From Myxococcota bacterium (GTDB lineage: Bacteria; Myxococcota; JAJVIH01), in assembly GCA_022072125.1 (NCBI GenBank), contig JAJVIH010000020.1, positions 1 through 64,000 of the forward strand: a DNA stretch of 64,000 nucleotides, written 5' to 3'. Shown here one piece after another: positions 20,772-29,464 of this stretch (its first letter is position 1; each line of letters begins with the position of its first letter). Under the pieces are notes generated by a model. That model was not told the DNA's origin. It was given only the letters and a program-made list of their open reading frames with translations, and did not search any database. Both the position numbers and the translations under genes were made by a program.

Positions 20772-23441
20772 ATGATTCAGCCCTCCCATTTTCCAGCACG
20801 GGATGAACAGGCACGGCCCGCCGGACGGGAACGCGCCATTTTCCTCTGCGCCGCCGCGCTGGCCTTGTGGACGCTGGGAGTCTCCGCGATTTCGGACGCC
20901 AGCGGCCATTCCCATGGTCCCGCCACCCAGCCCGCGCTGATTCAGGGGCTGGACCCCGCCGTGCATCCGGACCAGTTGCCGGCCAGCGCTCCCGTCCATG
21001 CGGTCTATATCTTGTGCGTGGATGACGCGGGTTCGGTCTCCAGCGTGCAGGTGGCGACTCCGGCTGGTCCGGTGCTGGATGACGCCTTCAAGGCCGCCGC
21101 CCGGCAATGGCGTTTTCAACCCGCCATGGTGGATGGCAAACCGGTCGTCAGTCATATCAGCGTGCATTATGCCTTCCAGCCCCGTGAGGCGGTGCGGGAT
21201 CAAGGCGCGCCGGCGGCGGTGGCGACCCATACCCATCCAGCGGGAGATCCCCATCACGGCCACTGGTCGGAGGATCCCCACCATTCCCATGAAGCGGGTC
21301 CGGGGGCGGCGACCGCCGCTTCCGCCACCGCTCCCGCGGCCGCGGAGCCGCTGGAGGCGGACCTCCCCATCACCGTGGTGGGGCGAAAGGAGCCGCCCAG
21401 CCGGGGCGCTTCCGACTTCAACCTGCGGGTGGGCGAACTGGGCCGCGTGCCGCGCCTGAACGGCGCCCAACTGCTTCAACTGGCGCCCGGCATCCTGTTG
21501 ACCAACGAAGGAGGGGACGGCCACGCCCATCAGATTTTCCTGCGCGGCTTTGACGCCCGCGAAGGCCAGGACATCGAATTCAGCGCCGCCGGGGTCCCCC
21601 TCAATGAAGTGGGCAATCCCCATGGCAATGGCTACGCCGACCTGAATTTCATCATCCCCGAACTGGTGCTGAACCTTCGCGTGGTGGAGGGGCCTTACGA
21701 TCCCCACCAGGGCAATTTCGCGGTGGCGGGGAGCGCGGAATACGAACTGGGAATGACCAAACGCGGGTTGATGACCAAATACATGACGGGATCGTTCAAT
21801 ACCCATCGTCTGGCGGCGGCCTGGGGACCCGGGGGCGAAAGCGAAGGAACCTTTGGCGGCGCCGAATTGTTCACCTCTGATGGCTTTGGCCGCAACCGCG
21901 ACAGCAAGCGGGGATCGGTGATTGGACAATACGAAGGCAAGCTGGGCGCCAAGGGCCTTTACCGCCTGGGATTCTCTGGCTACGCGGCGGATTATCGCAG
22001 CGCGGGGGTGCTCCGCGAGGATGAATACCTGGCCGGCCGCGTGGATTTTTTTGGAACCCATGATCCCAATCAGGGCGGCGACGCGCAGCGTTTTTCCCTG
22101 TGGGCGGGACTGGACGCCGCCGCGAAGTCCGTGGCGTTCCATCAATTGATGTGGCTGACCTTCCGCGGGATGCGGGTGCGCGAAAACTTCACCGGCTTCC
22201 TGCTGGATGTGCAGGAGCCCCGCCAGCGCCCCCACGGACAGCGCGGCGATCTGCTCGACAGCGACAGCACCGCCTGGACCATCGGCGGCAAAGGCTCCGC
22301 CCGGTTGCACAAAACCTGGCTCGGTCAGGTTCAGGAACTCGAACTGGGTTACTTCGCCCGTTATGATCTGGTGGATGCAATTCAAATGCGGGTGCAGGGC
22401 GCCAACAATATCCCCTACTCCCGCGAAACCGATTACCACGCCAAACTGGCGGATATCAGCCTGTTCGCCGACGGCAACCTGAGGCCGCTGGAATGGCTGA
22501 CGCTGCGCGGAGGCGTGCGCGCGGGGCTTTACACCTTCAATATCCTCAACCGCTGCGCGGTGGATGACGTGCGCAGACCTTCCCGTCCGCCGGGGGACGC
22601 CTCGTGCCTGGATCAACAGGATTTCGGCTACTACCGCGATCCCGCTCAGCGGGCGAATACCTCCGGCCTGGCGGTCATGCCGCGCGCCGCCCTGCTGCTG
22701 GGGCCATGGTGGGGGATCACCCCCTCGTTCAGCTACGGACATGGCGTCCGCTCGATTGATCCGGCGTATATCATCCAGGATTCAACCACGCCGTTCGCGG
22801 GCATCCGCGCGTACGAAGGCGGGCTGACCTGGCGCGGCGTCACTCCGGACATGGAAATCCTGGTGCGGGGGGCGGGCTTCGTCACGCAGGTGGAGCGGGA
22901 CTACATCTTCAGCGAAACCGCGGGGCGCCCCGTGATCGGCGGCGGAACCACGCGGGTGGGCGCCATGACCTCCCTGCGCCTCACCGGAAGACATTTTGAT
23001 CAGGCGGCGAACGCCACCTTTGTCCACAGCACTTTCGACGACACCGGTTTGCTGGTTCCCTACAACCCCGATCTGGTGCTGCGTTCCGACACCGCCGCCT
23101 TCACGGATTTTCCGTGGACCCTGGCCGGAGAAAAAACCGGCGGGGCCCTGTCCATGGGAATCACCTGGGTGGGGAAGCGCCCCCTGCCCTTCGACACCCG
23201 CGGCGACGCCATCTTCACCATTGACGCCAGCGCCACCCTGTCATGGTGGATCTGGGAAGCCGGCGTGATGGCGACCAACCTGCTCGACAACCGCTACCGC
23301 CTGGGCGAATACAACTTCGCCTCCAGCTTTACCCAGCAGGGCGCTCCATCGCTGGTCCCCGCGCGGCATTTCGCGGCGGGCGCGCCGCGCGCCATCTACT
23401 TCGTGCTGACCATGCTGATTCCGGCGGAGGATGAGTCATGA
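20772..23441 (+). CDS. TonB-dependent outer-membrane receptor with N-terminal TonB-type domain and His-rich linker
   Basis: 889 residues from the ATG at 20772. The upstream in-frame extension would overlap the promoter and operator. A signal peptide covers about residues 15-40 (AIFLCAAALALWTLG). Residues about 76-136 match a TonB C-terminal-like fold (VDDAGSVSSVQVATPAG, AARQWRFQPAMVDGKPV), normally found at the end of the energy transducer. A His-rich linker follows at about 152-175 (HTHPAGDPHHGHW, DPHHSH). The plug begins near 200 (LNGAQLLQLAPGI) and carries GGDGHAHQIFLRGFDAR; the rest is a 22-strand-type barrel. Receptors take up scarce ligands across the outer membrane using TonB energy. 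The His clusters and the palindrome suggest a metal or metallophore. It overlaps the next gene by ATGA. Confidence 0.87.
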   Translation: MIQPSHFPARDEQARPAGRERAIFLCAAALALWTLGVSAISDASGHSHGPATQPALIQGLDPAVHPDQLPASAPVHAVYILCVDDAGSVSSVQVATPAGPVLDDAFKAAARQWRFQPAMVDGKPVVSHISVHYAFQPREAVRDQGAPAAVATHTHPAGDPHHGHWSEDPHHSHEAGPGAATAASATAPAAAEPLEADLPITVVGRKEPPSRGASDFNLRVGELGRVPRLNGAQLLQLAPGILLTNEGGDGHAHQIFLRGFDAREGQDIEFSAAGVPLNEVGNPHGNGYADLNFIIPELVLNLRVVEGPYDPHQGNFAVAGSAEYELGMTKRGLMTKYMTGSFNTHRLAAAWGPGGESEGTFGGAELFTSDGFGRNRDSKRGSVIGQYEGKLGAKGLYRLGFSGYAADYRSAGVLREDEYLAGRVDFFGTHDPNQGGDAQRFSLWAGLDAAAKSVAFHQLMWLTFRGMRVRENFTGFLLDVQEPRQRPHGQRGDLLDSDSTAWTIGGKGSARLHKTWLGQVQELELGYFARYDLVDAIQMRVQGANNIPYSRETDYHAKLADISLFADGNLRPLEWLTLRGGVRAGLYTFNILNRCAVDDVRRPSRPPGDASCLDQQDFGYYRDPAQRANTSGLAVMPRAALLLGPWWGITPSFSYGHGVRSIDPAYIIQDSTTPFAGIRAYEGGLTWRGVTPDMEILVRGAGFVTQVERDYIFSETAGRPVIGGGTTRVGAMTSLRLTGRHFDQAANATFVHSTFDDTGLLVPYNPDLVLRSDTAAFTDFPWTLAGEKTGGALSMGITWVGKRPLPFDTRGDAIFTIDASATLSWWIWEAGVMATNLLDNRYRLGEYNFASSFTQQGAPSLVPARHFAAGAPRAIYFVLTMLIPAEDES

Positions 23442-24238
23442 AGGCCGGCCTGATCCTGTGCGCCTGCGCGGCGGTCCTGCTTTCCTGCGGCAGCGCGGGC
23501 AGCGGTCTGCTGGAGTTCGACGCCTTCGCGGCGGGCCCGGCGGACATCGCCGCCAACCAGCCGCTGAAATTCCGGAACGGCCGGGGCTATGCGATCACCC
23601 TGGAGCGCGCGACTCTGTGGATGGGCGCGCTTTACCTGAACCGCAGCCGTCCTTCCGCCGGCGCCCAGGAAACCAGTTGCATCCAGCCGGGCATCTATAT
23701 GCTGGAGGTGCGGGAAGGCCTGCGCGTCAACCTGCTGGACCCCAATCCGCAACAATTTCCCCGGCGCGGAAACGGCACGGAAGACCCGGCCGTCAACGGC
23801 GAAATCTGGCTGCTCGGACCCAACAACGATGTCAACGCCCAGGAAGACCCCACGGTGATCATGGAAGCCGCGGGGGTGGCGGAAAAGGACGGCGTCCGCT
23901 GGCCCTTCGAGGCCCGTTTCACCATCGGCGGCAACCGGGCCATTCCGCAGCGCGACCCGTTCCGCCCCGGAGCGGATCCCATGTGCAAACAGCGGATCAT
24001 CACCGGCATCGCGGCGGATTTCACGCCCCGGGATGGCGGCGGCCTGCTGGTGCGCGCCGACCCCCGCGCCTGGTTCCGGAACGTGGAGTTCGCGGAGTTG
24101 CAGGCCGATCCGGAAAAGCCCGGCCAATACCGGTTCCTGGATCGCAGCGAAGGGCAGCCCAATATCGCCCTCTACGAGGGATTGCGGGCCAATACCGGCG
24201 TTTATGAATTCACCTGGCGGAGTCCAGGAACCCCCTGA
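23438..24238 (+). CDS. Putative metal-operon lipoprotein 1
   Basis: 266 residues with a lipoprotein signal peptide (ILCACAAVLLSC, lipobox LLSC at about residues 14-17). The mature protein begins with a segment LKFRNGRGYAITLERATLWMGAL, a pattern like the start of MbnP-type metal-operon proteins; I cannot confirm the family. Four or more cysteines (for example ETSCIQPG and PMCKQRI) could form disulphides or bind metal. Its start overlaps the receptor stop by four bases, so it is translationally coupled. It may be a surface or periplasmic partner of the receptor. Function is inferred only from this coupling and from its resemblance to the next lipoprotein. Confidence 0.72.
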   Translation: MKAGLILCACAAVLLSCGSAGSGLLEFDAFAAGPADIAANQPLKFRNGRGYAITLERATLWMGALYLNRSRPSAGAQETSCIQPGIYMLEVREGLRVNLLDPNPQQFPRRGNGTEDPAVNGEIWLLGPNNDVNAQEDPTVIMEAAGVAEKDGVRWPFEARFTIGGNRAIPQRDPFRPGADPMCKQRIITGIAADFTPRDGGGLLVRADPRAWFRNVEFAELQADPEKPGQYRFLDRSEGQPNIALYEGLRANTGVYEFTWRSPGTP

Positions 24239-24294
24239 TGCGAGAAGGAGAGGAGGACCATCACACCGGCCTGGCCGGGACATGGAGAGCAACA

Positions 24295-25476
24295 ATGAAG
24301 AGAACGACAATCGGACGGCTGTGGAGCCTGTTTCCCGCGGCCTTGCTGGTCACCGCCTGCGGCGGGGATGGCGATTCCACCGCAAAGGTCAAGGTCACCA
24401 TATCGGGAGAGCGGCTGGGATTGAACGGCTTGGCCTATCCGCCCGCTGCCGGGCAGGAGGCGGCCTTCGCGGATGGCTGGGAGGTCAAATTCGAGCACGC
24501 CCTCGTGACCGTGGACAACATCCGCCTGTCCGGAAATCCGGACAATTCGCCCACCGACAAATCGAAAACCGGCGAGGCCGTGGCGGAACTGAAAGGCCCC
24601 TTCGCCGCGGACCTGGCCAAACCCGGCCCGCTGCCGGGAAAAGGCGGAGAGGGGGACAAGGCCTTTGAACTGGGGGTGATTCCCAATCAGACGCTGAAGA
24701 ACGGCGCCGCGTTTCAGACCGATGAACGATACGCCTTCGGATACGAAATCGTCACGGCGTCCAGTTCCGCCAAACAGATCGGCTTCGACGAGGACAGCAA
24801 AAAGCTCTACGCGGAAATGATCGAAAAGGGCTATTCCATGCTCGTCACGGGAACCGCCGCCTGGAAGGGCCAGAATTGCACGCCGGACGATCCGGTTTTC
24901 AGCGCCATGCCGAAAACCGTCAAAATCAAGTTCGCATTCAAGTCGCCCGCCCAGTACATCAACTGTGAGAATCCGGACAACAACCCCGCCAAGCCCTTCG
25001 ATGGCGAGGAGTCCCAACGCGGCATCGCGCTCAAAACCAATACGGAGACCATCGCCCAGGCGACCATCCACCTGGACCACCTGTTCTTCTCGTCGTTCGA
25101 GCATGATCCGCCGCTCTACTTCGATCAGATCGCCGCCCAGTACATGGGCCAGCAAAACCCCACGGCCACGCTGGAAGACATGGCGAAGGTGGATTTCCAG
25201 GCCTTCAAGACCAGCGATGGAAAACCCCTGCCCTGGCGCAAATGCTGGGAAAAAGCCGAGGCCCAAAGCGGGCAGCGATCCTTCAAGGTGGAAGGCGTTC
25301 CGGTGGATCCATCCGCAGCCCCCGGCGCGGCGTTGCGCAACTACGCGGATTATATCACCTACAACCAGACCACCCTGGGGCACCTGAACGCGGATGGCCT
25401 GTGTTATACCGTTCCCAAATACCCCTCGCCGATGACGGGCGGCGGAGGCCGTCCTGACGATGATCACGATCATTGA
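24295..25476 (+). CDS. Putative metal-operon lipoprotein 2
   Basis: 393 residues from the ATG at 24295, which has a GGAGA Shine-Dalgarno ten bases upstream. An in-frame ATG at 24238 would hide the signal peptide. The lipobox is LLVTAC, followed by GGDGDS. The segment [20 protein letters not shown] aligns in register with GRGYAITLERATLWMGALYL of the preceding lipoprotein (shared Gly, aromatic, Glu, Ala, Leu), suggesting a related beta-sandwich. Paired cysteines occur in the second half (QNCTPDD, INCENPD, RKCWEKA, GLCYTVP). The protein ends DDDHDH, a likely metal-binding tail. It is last in the operon and is followed by a strong terminator. Confidence 0.72.
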   Translation: MKRTTIGRLWSLFPAALLVTACGGDGDSTAKVKVTISGERLGLNGLAYPPAAGQEAAFADGWEVKFEHALVTVDNIRLSGNPDNSPTDKSKTGEAVAELKGPFAADLAKPGPLPGKGGEGDKAFELGVIPNQTLKNGAAFQTDERYAFGYEIVTASSSAKQIGFDEDSKKLYAEMIEKGYSMLVTGTAAWKGQNCTPDDPVFSAMPKTVKIKFAFKSPAQYINCENPDNNPAKPFDGEESQRGIALKTNTETIAQATIHLDHLFFSSFEHDPPLYFDQIAAQYMGQQNPTATLEDMAKVDFQAFKTSDGKPLPWRKCWEKAEAQSGQRSFKVEGVPVDPSAAPGAALRNYADYITYNQTTLGHLNADGLCYTVPKYPSPMTGGGGRPDDDHDH

Positions 25477-25519
25477 TCGGTCAATCCCGGTTCGCCGCCG
25501 GGGGAGACTGTGAATGGAG

Positions 25520-25548
25520 CCGGCGCCGCGATCGCGGCGCCGGTTTTT
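25520..25548 (+). terminator. Intrinsic terminator of the receptor operon
   Basis: A perfect 24-bp GC palindrome (25520-25543, half-site CCGGCGCCGCGA) is followed by TTTTT (25544-25548). It begins 43 bases after the stop of lipoprotein 2. The palindrome ends just short of the stop codon of the convergent gene at 25548, so it separates the two units. Confidence 0.85.
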
Positions 25549-26549
25549 CATACTTTCATCTGCTTCAGGCGGGACCAGCCGCCGGCACGCGCCAGCACGG
25601 GACGCACGAAAAACGCCGCCCAGATGATCTTGAACGTGCTCAGCAACCCCTGCATCAGCAGCGAATAGGTCACCGTGGTCTCGGCGGGGCCGAAGGGCGC
25701 GAACAACACCATCACCGCGGCCTGCACCGTGCCGATTCCCTGCACGCCAATGGGCAGGTTGGAAACAATCATCAGCGCCGGCACGATGGCCATCAGCGCC
25801 AGGAACGGGACCTCCACGCCGAACAGGCGCAGGTAGTTCCAGTTCAGGAAAATCACGCCCACCAGCAGGGGCGCCCGCACCAGCACCAGTTTCAGCACCA
25901 GCAGGGGCCGGAAAACCGTGAATCCTCTCATGATGCGGGCGTTCATCAGGCGTTGCGCGGCGGGGTGCGATGGCCGGAACATGCCAATGGCCATCAGCAA
26001 GACCGCCGCGATCACACCGGCGAAGGCGCCGATCATCAGGGGGATCCGGAAATGATCCGGCAACTGGTGGGCGCCCAGCAACACCAGCACCCCCACCACC
26101 GACAAATCGAAAATCAAAAGAGCCAGCATGGAGGATATGGTGCTGATCAGCGAAACCCCGCGCGTCACCGCCATGTAGAGCGCGAACGCCGCCTGCCCGA
26201 GATTGAAATTGACGGCGTTGGCGAGATAACTGGCGGAACGCACCGCCAGCGCTTCCTTCATCGGCAAATCCACCCCGCCGTGGGTGAACAGCATGCGGAT
26301 GGTGAGGGTGTCCATCACCAGCACCCAGAACATCTGAAACAGCACGATCCCGGAGAACAGCGGCAGGTCCACCTGTTGCATGGCGGCCCGCAGACGCTCG
26401 CCGTCCAGGTTGCGGAAGACCATCCACAACAACAGGATGGAGCCCGCCCAGGGCAGCAGGCGCAATATCGCGCGGCGCAGGCGGTCCGCGCGGCCGGGCG
26501 GCTGCCGGGGCGCCGCTATCTCCTGCAATTCTGTTTCGAGTTCCTGCAT
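25548..26549 (-). CDS. LPG-synthase-type integral membrane protein (UPF0104/YbhN family)
   Basis: 333 residues with about eight membrane segments, e.g. LLPWAGSILLLWMVF, FSGIVLFQMFWVLVMDTL and IVSNLPIGVQGIGTVQAAVMVLFAP. The Pro-Gly-Gly-type loop NLPIGVQGIGTVQ resembles the conserved PGGIG region of the lysylphosphatidylglycerol synthetase transmembrane/UPF0104 family. The cytoplasmic aminoacyl-transferase domain of MprF is absent. Members of this family are membrane proteins involved in lipid flipping or glycolipid metabolism; the substrate here is unknown. It converges on the metal operon and diverges from kynU, with about 260 bases between. Confidence 0.75.
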   Translation of the reverse strand: MQELETELQEIAAPRQPPGRADRLRRAILRLLPWAGSILLLWMVFRNLDGERLRAAMQQVDLPLFSGIVLFQMFWVLVMDTLTIRMLFTHGGVDLPMKEALAVRSASYLANAVNFNLGQAAFALYMAVTRGVSLISTISSMLALLIFDLSVVGVLVLLGAHQLPDHFRIPLMIGAFAGVIAAVLLMAIGMFRPSHPAAQRLMNARIMRGFTVFRPLLVLKLVLVRAPLLVGVIFLNWNYLRLFGVEVPFLALMAIVPALMIVSNLPIGVQGIGTVQAAVMVLFAPFGPAETTVTYSLLMQGLLSTFKIIWAAFFVRPVLARAGGWSRLKQMKV

Positions 26550-26808
26550 CGCCGCGCCGCTGTTTTCCGCTCAACCCTGACATTCGCAAAATATCTGACC
26601 CTGGGACCGCCGCTCCGGTCTTCCGGTGAGGATGGCTCCCCGCGCCTCCCCCAAACACGTCCCCTTGCTTGCCGCCCGGAGGGCATGACGGCGCCGGGCG
26701 CCAATCAGGCCGGAAAAACCTCTCACACGGCGCGCCCGCGGGCAAAACTTCGCGCTTGCGGGGGCTGTCCGCGTGCGGCATGATATCCGCGTTTCAACAA
26801 TTTCCAAC

Positions 26809-28080
26809 ATGGTTCAGACAGACACTTCAGAAACCCGCGCATTGCGGCTGGATGCGGATGACCCGCTGGCCCGGTTCCGGCGGGAATTCCTGATTCCGGA
26901 GGGCGCCGGGGGGCAGCCCGCCGTGTACTTTTGCGGCAATTCGCTGGGGCTTCAGCCGCGCAACGCGCGGCGGCTGATTGAAGAGGAGTTGGACGCCTGG
27001 GCCCGCTTGGCGGTGGAAGGGCATTTTCACGCCGTCCGGCCCTGGTATTCCTACCACGAACTGTTCACGGAAAGCGGCGCGCGCCTGGTGGGCGCCAGGC
27101 CCGGCGAAGTGGTGATGATGAACGGCCTGACCGCCAATCTGCACCTGATGCTGGCGAGCTTTTACCGCCCGGCGGGCGGGAGGACGAAAATCCTGATGGA
27201 GGGGTCGGCCTTTCCCTCCGACACCTATGCATTGCAAAGCCGGTTGAAGCTGCTGAACCTGGATCCGGCGCAACACCTGATCGTGCTCCATCCGCGCGGG
27301 GGCGAGGAAAACCTGCGCACGGACGACATCCTCGCGGCGATTGAACAGCATGGCCGCGAACTCGCCCTCGTGATGTTCAGCGGCGTGCATTATTACACCG
27401 GCGAGTATTTTGATCTCCCGCGCATCATCGAGGCGGCGCACCGCGCGGGGGCCTTCGCCGGGTTTGACCTGGCCCACGCCGCCGGCAACCTGCCGCTTGA
27501 ACTGCACGGCTGGAACGCCGACTTCGCCGTCTGGTGCAGCTACAAATACCTCAACGCCGGACCAGGCGCGGTGGCGGGTTGTTTCGTTCACGAACGCCAT
27601 GGCAAGGACCCCTCGATTCCCCGCATGGCGGGCTGGTGGGGAAATGACCCCTCCACCCGGTTCCGCATGCACCTCAATGCGGAATTTGTTCCGCAACCGG
27701 GAGCGGCGGGCTGGCAACTGAGCAATCCGCCGATCCTGGCGCTGGCGCCCCTGCTGGCCTCGCTGGAGATCTTCGATCAGGCGGGGATGGCGGCCCTGCG
27801 GGCGAAGTCGCTGCAACTGACGGGGTACCTGGAGAGCCTGCTGGATCAATCGCCGCCCGGCCGGGTGCGATCCCTGACGCCGCGCGATCCGGAGCGGCGG
27901 GGCTGCCAGCTTTCGCTGTGCTTCGAGCGGGGCGGGCGCGAACTTCATCAGGCGCTGACACAGGCCGGATGCATCTGCGACTACCGCGAGCCCGGGGTGA
28001 TCCGCGTGGCCCCGGTTCCGCTCTACAACAGCTTCCACGATGTGTGGAGATTCCACCGGGTGATTGAACAACATGTCTGA
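26809..28080 (+). CDS. kynU: Kynureninase
   Basis: 423 residues, normal length for this PLP enzyme, which cleaves kynurenine or 3-hydroxykynurenine to (3-hydroxy)anthranilate and alanine. The family start FCGNSLGLQPR appears at about residue 40. The PLP lysine lies in WCSYKYLNAGPG, and FDLAHAAGN holds the cofactor-binding Asp. The start at 26809 is preferred over an in-frame ATG 12 codons earlier because family sequences begin close to it. It overlaps the monooxygenase gene by eight bases, so the two are coupled. With kynurenine 3-monooxygenase it forms the middle of the tryptophan-kynurenine route; tryptophan dioxygenase and 3-hydroxyanthranilate dioxygenase are not in the window. Confidence 0.95.
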   Translation: MVQTDTSETRALRLDADDPLARFRREFLIPEGAGGQPAVYFCGNSLGLQPRNARRLIEEELDAWARLAVEGHFHAVRPWYSYHELFTESGARLVGARPGEVVMMNGLTANLHLMLASFYRPAGGRTKILMEGSAFPSDTYALQSRLKLLNLDPAQHLIVLHPRGGEENLRTDDILAAIEQHGRELALVMFSGVHYYTGEYFDLPRIIEAAHRAGAFAGFDLAHAAGNLPLELHGWNADFAVWCSYKYLNAGPGAVAGCFVHERHGKDPSIPRMAGWWGNDPSTRFRMHLNAEFVPQPGAAGWQLSNPPILALAPLLASLEIFDQAGMAALRAKSLQLTGYLESLLDQSPPGRVRSLTPRDPERRGCQLSLCFERGGRELHQALTQAGCICDYREPGVIRVAPVPLYNSFHDVWRFHRVIEQHV

Positions 28081-29446
28081 ACCCACGCCCGATGTAGCCA
28101 TCATGGGGGCCGGGCTGGCTGGCGCGCTGGCCGCCGTCTACCTGGGCCGGCGGAATCTCCGGGTGGAACTCTATGAAAAGCGTCCCGACATGCGCAAACA
28201 GACGGTGGATCGCGGGCGATCCATCAACCTGGCGCTGTCGGCGCGCGGCATTCACGCGCTGGAGCAGGCGGGCGTCGCCGCGGGGATCATGGAGAAGGCG
28301 ATCCCCATGCGCGGCCGCATGATGCATTCCACCAGCGGTGAATTGACCTTCCAGCCCTACGGCGTCAAGGACACCGACGTGATCAATTCGGTGTCCCGCG
28401 CCGGCCTCAACATGGCGCTGCTGGACGCGGCGGAAAAACTGCCCAACGTGTCCATCCGCTTCGCGCATCCCTGCATGGATGTGTCGCTGGACCCCTTCTT
28501 CGCGGAAGTGCGCGACGGCGTTTCCGGCGAGATCAAAAAGGTCGAAGCTCCCCATATCATCGGGGCGGACGGCGCTTTCTCCGCGGTGCGCGCCCGGCTG
28601 ACGAAGCAGGATCGTTTTACCTGCCGCCAGGAATTTCTCGAACACGGCTACAAGGAGTTGACCATCCCCCCCACGGCCGGCGGCGATTTCGCCATGGAGC
28701 CCAACGCCCTGCACATCTGGCCGCGCGGCGCCTTCATGCTGATCGCCCTGCCCAACGCCGACAAATCCTTCACCTGCACGCTGTTTCTGCCTTTCCTTGG
28801 ACGGGGCGCCTTCGAGCAACTCCACTCGCCCCAGGCCGTGACGGATTTCTTCCACGCCACCTTCCCCGACGCCGTGCCGCTGATGCCCCGGCTGAAAGAG
28901 GAGTTTTTCGCCAACCCCACCAGTTCACTGGTGACCATCCGCTGCGGTCCCTGGCATGTGGGCGGAAAACTCACCCTGCTGGGCGACGCCGCCCACGCCG
29001 TCGTGCCTTTTTACGGCCAGGGAATGAACGCGGCGTTTGAAGACTGTTTTTACCTGGACAAGATCATCCATGAATCGAACGGCGACTGGGAGCATGCTTT
29101 CCGCAGGTATTACGAGGCGCGAAAGCCCAATACCGACACCCTGGCGGAACTGGCCCTCGAAAATTTTGTCGAGATGCGGGACAAGGTCGCGGACCCGGCT
29201 TTTCTGCGCAAGAAGAAATTTGAAAAGACCCTCGCCCGGCTTTTTCCCAAATCCTATATCCCCTTGTACACCCTGGTCAGCTTCACCCTCACGCCCTATG
29301 CGGAGGCCGTCGAGCAGGCGCGCATGCAGGATGCGGTGGTCGAGAGGATTGTGAATGACCTGCGGCGCGCCGGCATCGCCATCACCATTATCCTGCTCAC
29401 CATTCTGGCGATGTCCCTGTTTGGTCCCGAGGCCAGCCTTCCTTGA
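28073..29446 (+). CDS. kmo: Kynurenine 3-monooxygenase
   Basis: 457 residues of FAD-dependent aromatic hydroxylase. The FAD motif GAGLAG lies at residues 12-17. The KMO-typical segments DRGRSINLALSARG and LLGDAAHAVVPFYGQGMNAAFEDC follow. It hydroxylates kynurenine to 3-hydroxykynurenine using NADPH and oxygen. The last 25 residues hold a hydrophobic run (AGIAITIILLTILAMSLFG) long enough to cross or anchor to a membrane, as in mitochondrial KMO and unlike the soluble Pseudomonas enzyme as I recall it. The start may be 28073 or 28064; the first lies inside the ATGTCTGA overlap with kynU. Confidence 0.95.
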   Translation: MSEPTPDVAIMGAGLAGALAAVYLGRRNLRVELYEKRPDMRKQTVDRGRSINLALSARGIHALEQAGVAAGIMEKAIPMRGRMMHSTSGELTFQPYGVKDTDVINSVSRAGLNMALLDAAEKLPNVSIRFAHPCMDVSLDPFFAEVRDGVSGEIKKVEAPHIIGADGAFSAVRARLTKQDRFTCRQEFLEHGYKELTIPPTAGGDFAMEPNALHIWPRGAFMLIALPNADKSFTCTLFLPFLGRGAFEQLHSPQAVTDFFHATFPDAVPLMPRLKEEFFANPTSSLVTIRCGPWHVGGKLTLLGDAAHAVVPFYGQGMNAAFEDCFYLDKIIHESNGDWEHAFRRYYEARKPNTDTLAELALENFVEMRDKVADPAFLRKKKFEKTLARLFPKSYIPLYTLVSFTLTPYAEAVEQARMQDAVVERIVNDLRRAGIAITIILLTILAMSLFGPEASLP

Positions 29447-29464
29447 AACGCCGGACTCCCTGAC

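Noticed and set aside
23431-24207. Alternative frame parallel to lipoprotein 1
   Set aside because: Arg/Pro-rich without signal peptide; the other frame has a lipobox and the ATGA coupling.
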